From contig OY744611.1 of NCBI GenBank assembly GCA_963556255.1, positions 1,643,530-1,707,529 of the forward strand: DNA of 64,000 nucleotides, written 5' to 3'. Position numbers and translations under genes: made by a program. Position 1 is the stretch's first letter; the number at the start of each line of letters is the position of its first letter. Origin of the DNA: Allolobophora icterica (lineage: Eukaryota; Annelida; Clitellata; Crassiclitellata; Lumbricidae). Shown here piece after piece: positions 35,124 to 42,493 of the stretch. The notes below the pieces were generated by a model that saw only the letters and a list, made by a program, of their open reading frames with translations, made no database searches and was not told the origin of the DNA.

Positions 35124-36003
35124 GTTGATGAACAAACTGCTTCGAAAGTGTCTAAAACTGGAGATGCCGTGACTGGCGACCTATTCTTAAGCATCGGCAG
35201 GGATCTTACGCGGGCGATGGGATGTAAGGATTTAGATGGAACTAAAGATTTTAATATATTTTTAGGAAATACAACTAATAAAATAGAAGGTCGATTAAAC
35301 CAACCAATTACATCGCAATCGACGGATGGGTTTCGTTTTAAAATAAATAATGAACCCGTCTTAGAGATGGTTAAGTCGATGGATACGTCTAAAATAAATG
35401 TGTATAAGCCCATCTTTATGCATGGTGCACACATTACAGGCCTACGCGATCCCGGTGGTGACGGCGATGCAGCGACTAAAAAATATGTTGATACGACCGC
35501 AGTCGGACCCGCGGTAAGCTTTTACACTATGACTCAACAAGCCATAAACGCTACAACTCACACAAGAGTTTCTTTCGATAGTGTAAGATTCAGTACCGAT
35601 AGTACCAACAGTACCAACAGTACCGGACTGACTCGTTTCACTCCCGGTAAAGCCGGATACTATATCGTTTCGGTGTACATAGATTTTCGTGATGTGGGTA
35701 ATACCTCTCATGGTAACGTCTTCCTGTATAAAAATGGGGTGTCGTACATGCAAATTGCGGGTGGAGGGGGTACGGGGGGTTCGTATAATAACGCAACTGG
35801 TAGTAGCATAGTTTTTCTAATCGGTACCGATTACCTCGAGATATTCGTTTATTCGTCCATCGCTACGAACATATTAGGTAGAGACTTTTCAGCGGCATTC
35901 TTACGACCTTAGTGATCGCTTATCAGTATCACTGCAGCAGAGGTCGCGCAATTATACATTCACGATCGCAGAATTTAAATAGATTGCATTTAAATTCTTA
36001 TAA

Positions 36004-36450
36004 CTAACCGGAACTCTCCTCACTACTGCTACTCTCCTCACTACTGCTACTCTCCTCACTACTGCTACTCTCGTCACTACTGCTACTCTCCTCACTACTG
36101 CTACTCTCGTACACCGTAATTGCGTATCTTTTTCTCCAGACTTTACCATTATAAGCCTTCAGCGTGGGGATACAGATTTTAAAAGTCATACTCGCCTTAT
36201 ACAACGATCGGAAGACGAAGACTTCGTTAGTGTTTTTGTCTAGTATCTCAACGCTTATAGGATTATTTCTGATAGTTTTTAAATACTCGTACTCGGGTAA
36301 TGCTTGCCTTTTCTCCTTCACCGGTTCGGGCAATTCTGATTCCGGTAAAATACCCTTCTCAACGAGTATTCTTAACATTTCGGGTTTGTTCATATACTTT
36401 GACTTTATTCCGTGTTTCTTCATTAATGATTTAAGTTGTGGGAGTTTCAT
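36004..36450 (-). CDS. SAP- and NUMOD1-like DNA-binding protein, acidic tail
   Basis: 148 residues, open. The N-terminal 30 residues (LPQLKSLMKKHGIKSKYMNK) look like a SAP-type helix pair that binds DNA. Residues about 65-115 (VEILDKNTNEVFVFRSLYKA, SMTFKI, NGKVWRKRYAI) resemble the NUMOD1-type helix-turn-helix found in homing endonucleases. The C-terminus is six to seven copies of SSSSEES, encoded by an 18-bp tandem repeat. The start is preceded by TATATAAAAGAAC. It lies 27 bp downstream of the capsid gene and converges on the fiber. A possible packaging or regulatory role is inference only. Confidence 0.55.
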   Translation of the reverse strand: MKLPQLKSLMKKHGIKSKYMNKPEMLRILVEKGILPESELPEPVKEKRQALPEYEYLKTIRNNPISVEILDKNTNEVFVFRSLYKASMTFKICIPTLKAYNGKVWRKRYAITVYESSSSEESSSSDESSSSEESSSSEESSSSEESSG

Positions 36451-36477
36451 GTTCTTTTATATAAGAAAATGTTTTCT

Positions 36478-37383
36478 TTAATATACCACGCTCATTTTCT
36501 GTCCATCCGACTGGAAGTTTAACAACTTATCCGAAATTATAACCGCGTAACCTTCCGTTTCGGCGGCGACTGCGGCGTTGAAAGTTGCTTTGATCTGGAT
36601 ATCGACGACCGACGATTTTAGTCGTTCCGACTGTTTACTAACGTCGAAAACCATGAGTGGACATAGATCTTTATAATCGCCTGGAGTGATGTTGCTTTGC
36701 GCAATCAACGGATCCATTCCGTAGAACTTTTCGCTGAACGACGCCGCGTCTCTATAAGCTCTCGAAAATTTCTGGTCGGCGAACGATAGGTCGTAGTCGA
36801 CCGCCGGATATCTCTCTTGATTCATCATCACGTACATGTTTTTGAGGTCGCAATGATCGAAAATCGACGGGTTATGTTCTTGATCGCGGCTTCGAGCGGT
36901 TTGAAATCCGACGACTATCCACCTAGGTTTTTCAGGAGCCGTCTTGACGCTAAGACGCCAGCTAAAAGTAGTCGATTGAGGAACCGTTATAGTGTCGCAT
37001 TGACGCGCTCGATATGCAACGGGTACCGATGCTTTCGATTCGATTGTTTTGAACAATTGCATCTTCTCCCTATTAATATCGGTTCTCCCAGCACCGTTAT
37101 CGCTTAACCGCTCTAAGATAGCCGCATTCGATTGCGCAAGCGTTGGTATCGCACGCGGCGTCAGAACCGACGATGCTAAGAGTTTAGCGGCGGCTTTATC
37201 CATCAAGCGTTTTCCAGTCTCTACGGCGGAATTCTTTCCAACTTCTAGCGCCTTTTTGCCCAACTCTCTCGCGGCGTCTTTACCTACGCTAAGGGCGGAC
37301 GATGCGACTCGTTAACCGACATCCGAAGCGAAGAGCTTCTTGAAAACTCCAGTAATAGTATCCATTATTCCCGCTCCTCCCAT
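36478..37383 (-). pseudogene. jelly-roll major capsid protein-like, one internal stop
   Basis: Residues from about 120 onward (TITVPQSTTFSWRLSVKT, PRWIVVGFQTARS, NPSIFDHCDLKN, YVMMNQERYPAVDYDLS, FYGMDP, LCPLMVFDVSKQSERLKSS, DIQIKATF) match the double-jelly-roll-like domain family of Polinton capsids. The N-terminal ~100 residues are Ala/Lys-rich and helical, with repeated GK-A motifs, in place of a first jelly roll. The likely start is at 37381-37383. A TAA at 37312-37314 interrupts after 23 codons, and the rest is open. Function: outer shell. Whether a downstream start rescues it is unknown. Confidence 0.65.
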
Positions 37384-37527
37384 AACGCATTTTCTCGTAA
37401 ATCTTCTATTAGCGACGACAAGCACTTTTATAATCGCAACATTAAGTTTTTATACCGTTCTTTGTCGATAACGTTTTGTCGTAATAGTTCGTCGCATATA
37501 CCAACGATCTCGTTTCTTACTCCCGTA
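37384..37527. other. short gap between capsid and conserved gene
   Basis: AT-rich sequence with no clear frame. It may hold the capsid promoter. Confidence 0.3.
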
Positions 37528-38307
37528 TTACCGGCTAGCCAAACGCAGACTCAACATTTCTACTAAAGCATTCGGATCTTGCGGAATTACGACGACTCCT
37601 TTACCCGTCTTCGGCGCTTGTTTACCAGACCATATCGGTTTAATGATTTTTCTGAACTTTTCGCTTCTAGACGCTTTCGGTTTACTCGGGTTGTTAGGTT
37701 GCCTCATAGCATTCGTCGCGTCTAGAATCTCGGCGTAATCGGACATATCGTTGCCGTTGTAAATCGAATCGTCCGGTTTAGCCATCGTCAGTAGCTCCCA
37801 AAGTCCTGGAGTACCGGTATAAGTCTTCTCTCCGACCGTTATATCGTCGTTCTGGAACGATACGAGTGTGTCTCCGATATAAAATTTCCCGTCTTTAGAA
37901 TTTAGACCGAACGTCGTATCGGTAGACTTTATATTAGAAGCGGATTCGGACAAGTATTTCGTTGCCAGGTCTCCTAATTCTAACATTCTAACGTCTTCTA
38001 TGGGATCCTCTATCGAGAGATACTGTATGGCTTTTAACGACGTCGATATCGTTGCGGGAAGCGCTTTTAGAGCGCCAGACGTGGCTGCCAAGTTTTCCTT
38101 AATAGTTGATAACAAAGCGTTTTGTTCTTTCGATATCGTCGATTGCGAGTCGACGATCGGCTTGTACAATTTTACTGATTCTCGCTGCAATCCTATATCG
38201 CCTAGTTTATCCGATAAAGAGTTCTGTTGAATGTTTTTCTTAGTCTTGAGAAACTCTCCAACGATAAAATCTCGTTTGACGGGATCGGCTATTTTTAAAA
38301 ACGACAT
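37528..38307 (-). CDS. conserved Polinton protein, unknown function
   Basis: 259 residues, fully open, starting MSFLKIADPVKRDFIV. A helical N-terminal half (about 1-120) precedes a compact domain with FGLNSKDGKFYIGDTLVSF, ITVGEKTYTGTPGLWELLT and KFRKIIKPIWSG. From memory, the GTPGLW and IGD blocks recur in Polinton/adintovirus genomes of invertebrates, always near the capsid genes, but no function is assigned. Position suggests a virion component. Long coiled or helical regions would fit a scaffold, though this is speculative. Confidence 0.6.
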   Translation of the reverse strand: MSFLKIADPVKRDFIVGEFLKTKKNIQQNSLSDKLGDIGLQRESVKLYKPIVDSQSTISKEQNALLSTIKENLAATSGALKALPATISTSLKAIQYLSIEDPIEDVRMLELGDLATKYLSESASNIKSTDTTFGLNSKDGKFYIGDTLVSFQNDDITVGEKTYTGTPGLWELLTMAKPDDSIYNGNDMSDYAEILDATNAMRQPNNPSKPKASRSEKFRKIIKPIWSGKQAPKTGKGVVVIPQDPNALVEMLSLRLASR

Positions 38308-38395
38308 TTTTTAAATAGGCGATATAATGTTTTAAAGCGTTTTTGGAAAACGCGTTAAAGCATTGAAATGGAACGAACGTGATTTTCACACATTC

Positions 38396-38522
38396 ACGTT
38401 CTACGTTTTACGTTTATGTTTTATGTTTTACCTTTATGTTTTATGTTTTATGTTTTGCGTTTATGTTTTATGTTTTACGTTTTATGCTTTATGTTTTGCG
38501 TTTATGTTTTATGTTCTGCGTT
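38396..38522. repeat. TTTATG-type minisatellite
   Basis: Tandem copies of tttatgttttatgttttacg. It overlaps the last codons of the membrane-protein gene and the space before 37528-38307. Apparent frames across it (FYVLCFMF) are artefacts. Confidence 0.85.
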
Positions 38523-39077
38523 TTTCATCGAATTCCCAAACGCGTCCTTCAACGACTCGGCTATAGTTTCTCGATTTTCTGATTTTCTGATTTCTTCTTT
38601 CATTTCATTAAATTTCACGCGTTCGTTTAGAATTAACGAGTATTCCTCGTCCGAAATATTATCGTCTTCTAAGGCTTTCGAGATGTATTCACTGATATTG
38701 TTGAGTTTTGCTTCGGCCAACGTTTTAATATTTTCGTGCTTCTCCGCCTTTGACGCGAGCTTTCTGTTGATCACGCGCCCGATCACGCTGAAAACATCCG
38801 CTCCAACCGCCAGTCCTTGTAGAACAATCGCGATAGGTGTCGCGACTATAGTAGACATAACCGTGATCGCCGAAGCAGTTGAACCCAACGCGACTAGAGT
38901 CGATATACTGTCTACTACGTTGATAAGCCTAACGCCTTCACGATACTTTTTACATAGAGTCTCTCTTTTTTCACGTTCCCGGTCGATCTCTTCTTGAATT
39001 TCAACGATTTTCGAAAGTCGGTAAGCATGGGCGCTTCCATCGATTTTCGTTTTCAGCGGAATCTCTCGTTTCTCCAT
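38502..39077 (-). CDS. Polinton membrane protein with coiled-coil ends
   Basis: 191 residues, open. The N-terminus is charged and predicted helical (EIQEEIDREREKRETLCKKY). A long hydrophobic middle follows (about 55-105: STLVALGSTASAITVMSTIV, ATPIAIVLQGLAVGADVF, SVIGRVI), like a hairpin of two membrane helices. The C-terminus is charged and helical (ISEYISKALEDDNISDEEYS). A diverged homologue is at 55018-55560. The start is preceded by TTATAAAAAGA. A membrane-active or envelope-associated virion role is plausible but unproven. Confidence 0.6.
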   Translation of the reverse strand: MEKREIPLKTKIDGSAHAYRLSKIVEIQEEIDREREKRETLCKKYREGVRLINVVDSISTLVALGSTASAITVMSTIVATPIAIVLQGLAVGADVFSVIGRVINRKLASKAEKHENIKTLAEAKLNNISEYISKALEDDNISDEEYSLILNERVKFNEMKEEIRKSENRETIAESLKDAFGNSMKNAEHKT

Positions 39078-39124
39078 TCTTTTTATAATAACGGGATATA
39101 ATTTTTAAACTGCGACATAATTAA

Positions 39125-39290
39125 CGAAACGAGGCTAACTCGACTAGAGTCGATAAAACGTCTACTATATTGATAAGCTTAACGCCTTTACCATACTTTT
39201 TAATTAGAGTCTCTCTAGTAGTAAAGCGTTCCCAGTCGATCTCTTCTTGAATTTTAGTGATTTTCGTTTTCTCTCGTTTCGCGTCCATTC
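39125..39290 (-). pseudogene. partial tandem duplicate of the membrane gene start
   Basis: The sequence repeats about 38890-39110 with divergence, including the TTTTTATAAT upstream motif and the cgactagagtcgat core. The frame reads MDAKREKTKITKIQEEIDWE and ends early. It copies only the first third of the gene. Confidence 0.65.
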
Positions 39291-39315
39291 TTTTTATAAT
39301 TACGGGATAAAATTT

Positions 39316-39693
39316 TTAAACTTCGATATAATTAACGAAACACAACGAATCGCCTTCGATTATACTAACTACGGAATCCGAGTCGTTTTGAATGGTAATT
39401 TCGATGTCTTCTACTTGTCCGGTAACGGTTCCTTCTCGTAGACTCGCTTCGATTTCCTGTCTAAGCGAATCTAGACACGATCCTTTAGTCATTCGAACTC
39501 CTAGTCCTAACGCTACTGTAGCTGTTTCTCTAGGTTGAATCGTAATCAGTTGTTGCGCAAAAATCTCCCATCTTAGTCCACCCAGTTGTCTGCAGGGTGT
39601 ATGCGTTACTTTTTTCAACGTCCAACGCACCTCTTTCGGTTGGGTTCTAACTTCGATCTGACGAGTGGGTTTCGTTATAAATTATCCCGACAT
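39316..39693 (-). pseudogene. dUTPase-like beta-barrel protein, catalytic motifs absent
   Basis: The main frame (39316-39630) reads ITIQPRETATVALGLGVRMT, then a loop, then ITIQNDSDSVVSIIEGDSL and CFVNYI. The spacing and wording resemble strands of the dUTPase fold (PPGETxxVxLGLxxxMPKG, then xNDSxxxxxIxxGDxI). The GVID- and RGxI-type active-site motifs are not seen, so it is probably a structural descendant. The in-frame sequence extends upstream to an ATG at 39691-39693, but a TAA at 39682-39684 separates them. The real start is therefore uncertain. Confidence 0.4.
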
Positions 39694-39715
39694 TTTATTT
39701 ATACGAGGATTTCTT

Positions 39716-40309
39716 TTAAAGCAACATACCGAGAATCGGAATATTTTGGAAAGGCGAATTAGGGCCTAGTATAAGCCCGGAACCTGTTTTCATATACAAC
39801 TCGCTACCCGTTTTCATATACAATCCCGTTCCCGCCGTACTACCTTTCGACCACGGAGACAGATACAACCCATTTCCATCCGGTCTTACTTTACAAGCCA
39901 AGTCTCCTTTTTTAACGTACAACACTCCCGATCCGCTTATTTTATCGACTAGTTTCGACGTAGCCGCGGAACCTAATCCGCTTAAAGCGCCTTGTGCTAA
40001 ACTAGGTAGTACGCTAGAAAGAAGAAATTTTCCGGCATTAGCTAGAAATGGTAATAGAGCTCCGATAAAACCACCTTCGACTTTCTTATTATACTCTAGT
40101 TGCGTTTTACTCATTTTGATCGTCGTGCCCTTTCCGTTCTGATAAGCTTTCGTCGTTTTATTAATTTGCGATCCCGTAAGAGCTAAAACGTAGTCTCCCT
40201 CTAGATCATCGTGAGATAGTCTAATACTAACGACAGCTTCAAGCGCTCGTTTAATCTTGATTTTTTGTCCTTCTGAAATATTAACACGTACGTCTGTGTA
40301 CCGATTCAT
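39716..40309 (-). CDS. adenovirus pX-like minor core protein
   Basis: 197 residues, open, starting MNRYTDVRVNISEGQ directly after TATATAAA. The N-terminal part is charged (KIKIKRALEAV). The middle is a glycine/alanine-rich hydrophobic segment (GFIGALLPFLANAGKFLLSS, VLPSLAQGALSGLGS). The C-terminus has repeated GLYMKTGS units and a closing FQNIPILGMLL. From memory, adintoviruses and Polintons carry such a protein, likened to adenovirus pX or the membrane-lytic pVI type. It would act inside the virion on DNA or membranes. It lies between the penton-like and dUTPase-like genes. Confidence 0.65.
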   Translation of the reverse strand: MNRYTDVRVNISEGQKIKIKRALEAVVSIRLSHDDLEGDYVLALTGSQINKTTKAYQNGKGTTIKMSKTQLEYNKKVEGGFIGALLPFLANAGKFLLSSVLPSLAQGALSGLGSAATSKLVDKISGSGVLYVKKGDLACKVRPDGNGLYLSPWSKGSTAGTGLYMKTGSELYMKTGSGLILGPNSPFQNIPILGMLL

Positions 40310-40343
40310 TTTATATATAACTAAAATAAACTTTTAATAATCT

Positions 40344-41135
40344 TCACACTTCTCTAATATGAAACTTGATCGTCATTGCTTCCCCTCTGATGTTAATTAG
40401 TTTTCCATTTTGGTCGGTAAGTCTCGTTTCCATCGATGAAATCGTATGCATCGTAACGGGGAGATAAATTAAATTAGCTGGGATTTGCATGATCTTATAA
40501 CCCGGTCCAACGCTATGAAAAAACGAATATATCACGTTCGCCGTTGATCCATTCGAGTACGAACCCCCGATTATATCGCTAGTTACTCTAAAGCTGTCTA
40601 CGTTCATTATGTTCACCGATTCGTTATACCCTTCTATGTATAAACCGCTATTGATACCTAGAACCGTTCTAATCGAGTTCGCGGTTCAAAAACCGACCTC
40701 GTAATCCCCGACGATAGTCAGCACCGTCTTCAACGTATTAGTGTTTGCTTCTAACGTAATGTAATATTCTTCGTTTGCGGCATCGTAATGACCGTTCTCT
40801 TTCATGATTTTCTTCACGTAGTCGTTTATATCCGCGAGTTCATAGGACCCTTCCGGAATATATTCGTTAAACCACGTCGCACCACCGTCCGGTGAATACT
40901 TGAAGTTGTTGTTAGTCGCGGTTATGTTAGGGAACACGTAGTAAGTATACAGATCGACTAGAGCCATTTCGTACTTTTTGGTTTTATCTAGTTCGATTTT
41001 GGGATTGTATTTCGTTATAATTCGTGCGGTTCTTTTCTTTTCGTTGTCTACCAAAATGAAAAACGATGATTTCGGTTCCGTGTTACTCGCAGTCTGTGCC
41101 GTGTTCATCTCTATCTTCTCGAGAAGTCTTTCCAT
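40344..41135 (-). pseudogene. penton-like single jelly-roll minor capsid protein
   Basis: The first half (41135-40689) reads SSFFILVDNEKKRT, YEMALVDLYTYYVFPNI and YEYYITLEA-type blocks. The second half (down to 40344) reads ESVNIMNVDSFRVTSDIIG, VIYSFFHSVGPGYKI, NLIYLPVTMHTI, RLTDQNGKLINIRGE and KFHIREV. Both lie in one frame, split only by a TGA at 40686-40688. This is the Polinton/adintovirus minor capsid family that sits at capsid vertices. The third-lineage relic at 8131-8665 is a homologue. One nonsense change makes this copy a pseudogene. Confidence 0.75.
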
Positions 41136-41154
41136 TTTTTACTAGTATATTATA

Positions 41155-41937
41155 TTATTTTAAATTAGGGATGTAAAATTCATCTAATCCGCGTCGGTAT
41201 TTACCGCTGCTCTTTTTGCTCGATAAGTCGATAACTACGAATTGGTGTGGTTCTTTCCACGTCTCCTCGCATAGGTTTACGAATTCCTCTTTAGGCATGT
41301 CCGTACTTACATGATCGTTGTAGATATGGGAAACATTCTTCCTGTCTTGAGGAAATAAGCAAATAAAGTTTGCGTTCTCTCTGATAGTCTGTCTAGGCAA
41401 TTTAAAATAATTTTGCGCGAGATATAAACAATCCACGTTACTATGCCTGCCTCTGTTATAATACGATTCGCATTTGTTCTGCTTTTCCAACTGCAAATCG
41501 TCGAAAATCATCAAGTTCTTCTTTTCACGGCTTGGGTCTCTCGGATCGGGCACATCTTCAGCGGATTCGTAAAAGCTGCATTCGATATCCGACTTGTCTC
41601 TTACATATTTCGCTATCTCTTCAACAACGCATGCCGGAGAAATATCAGACCTCATTATCTCGTCTCGAATGTCAAACAGCCTGATGATCGCTTCTTTAGG
41701 CAACTTTTCTTCGAATGCCTTCTTAAGAATTTTGTACTCCGGTTGAAATAGAGATTTTCCAAATACTCGCAAATTGTTATAGTCGAGCCATCCGGGTCTC
41801 AAAAGTAAGTTTAACAATAACGTCGTCTTACCGCATCCCGACTTCCCTACTATTACACCCCTTATACTTCTAGGTAATAGGTTGTTATTAAATCTTTTCG
41901 ATAGTAAGTCATTCCACGTTAAGTCTTTCACTTCCAT
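41155..41937 (-). CDS. A32/FtsK-HerA-type DNA packaging ATPase
   Basis: 260 residues, fully open, which is a usual length for Polinton ATPases. Walker A is GKSGCGKTT at residues 31-39. Walker B is LMIFDD at 142-147. A sensor-like YLAQNYF follows, with Q175, and an arginine-rich NRGRHSN lies just before it. The enzyme pumps viral DNA into preformed capsids. It is transcribed with the penton-like gene 19 bp downstream and diverges from the PLA2 gene (34 bp apart), so the two promoters share that short gap. No defect is visible. Confidence 0.9.
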   Translation of the reverse strand: MEVKDLTWNDLLSKRFNNNLLPRSIRGVIVGKSGCGKTTLLLNLLLRPGWLDYNNLRVFGKSLFQPEYKILKKAFEEKLPKEAIIRLFDIRDEIMRSDISPACVVEEIAKYVRDKSDIECSFYESAEDVPDPRDPSREKKNLMIFDDLQLEKQNKCESYYNRGRHSNVDCLYLAQNYFKLPRQTIRENANFICLFPQDRKNVSHIYNDHVSTDMPKEEFVNLCEETWKEPHQFVVIDLSSKKSSGKYRRGLDEFYIPNLK

Positions 41938-41971
41938 TTTAAATAAATAAAACTTCTATATTAAAAGCGAA

Positions 41972-42493
41972 ATGTATTGCGTAAAGTGTAAACGACAGAC
42001 CGAAACTAGAGATATACAAGACGTCGTGGCTAAGAATGGAAGATCCATGCAAAGAGGTGTATGCGTCGTATGCGGGAAAACAAAAACTCAATTCGTAAAA
42101 GGAGCCGCCGCGAAAGGTGGAGATCTAGTCGGTTCGTTGAATGCACTCACTAGTAACGTGAAATTACCTTGGGCTAAATTTCCCGGTGAGATGCATCTTC
42201 CAGGGCATCAGTTTACCGGCCCCGGTACTAGATTAGATTTAAGACTGAATCCCGATGGAACTCCTAAAGATTGGTCTAAACCCATTAATCGAGTCGATAA
42301 CGCCGCGTATTATCACGATTTAGCTTACGATCGACACACTGATACGACTTCTAGGAATGTCGCCGATAGAGCGATGATTAATGATTTGAATAATATTCCT
42401 AATCCTAGCTTGCGGGAACGTATAGAGAGGGCTTTAGTCAAGCCGGTATTATCTACTAAAGTAAGTCTCAGGTTAGGTTTAAAAAAAGCTTAA
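41972..42493 (+). CDS. zinc-ribbon and parvovirus-type phospholipase A2 protein
   Basis: 173 residues, open. Residues 1-44 form a small zinc ribbon with Cys3-x2-Cys6 and Cys31-x2-Cys34 (DUF5679-like). Residues about 70-135 match the parvovirus capsid phospholipase A2: a calcium-loop-like FTGPGTRLD, the catalytic HDLAYD (His-Asp pair) and DRAMINDL. Such domains break endosomal membranes during virus entry. The stop TAA at 42491-42493 follows a run of seven A residues that is correctly phased for -1 frameshifting into the integrase frame. Confidence 0.8.
   Translation: MYCVKCKRQTETRDIQDVVAKNGRSMQRGVCVVCGKTKTQFVKGAAAKGGDLVGSLNALTSNVKLPWAKFPGEMHLPGHQFTGPGTRLDLRLNPDGTPKDWSKPINRVDNAAYYHDLAYDRHTDTTSRNVADRAMINDLNNIPNPSLRERIERALVKPVLSTKVSLRLGLKKA

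Larger units (their letters stand above)
33121..35912 (+). pseudogene. Polinton copy 1 fiber-like protein with C1q-like head
   Basis: It starts MPVDKFGHADAGYTQRI, directly after TATATAAA. The stem has repeats of the LTNKKYVD...TGDAVTGDLFLS and DAATKKYVD type, as in phage and viral trimeric fibers. The head (about 35510-35912) resembles a C1q/TNF-like jelly roll: TRVSFDSVRFS, FTPGKAGYYIVSVYIDF, NVFLYKNG, SSIVFLIGTDYLEIFVYS and a final FSAAFLRP. A TTAA element (33276-34946) and a 55-bp tandem duplication (35014-35123) interrupt the stem. The fiber probably contacts host cells; this is inferred from the domain type. Confidence 0.75.

Noticed and set aside
38363..38997. Plus-strand Phe/Tyr/Leu-rich frames
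   Set aside because: Antisense to the membrane gene and across the TTTATG minisatellite.
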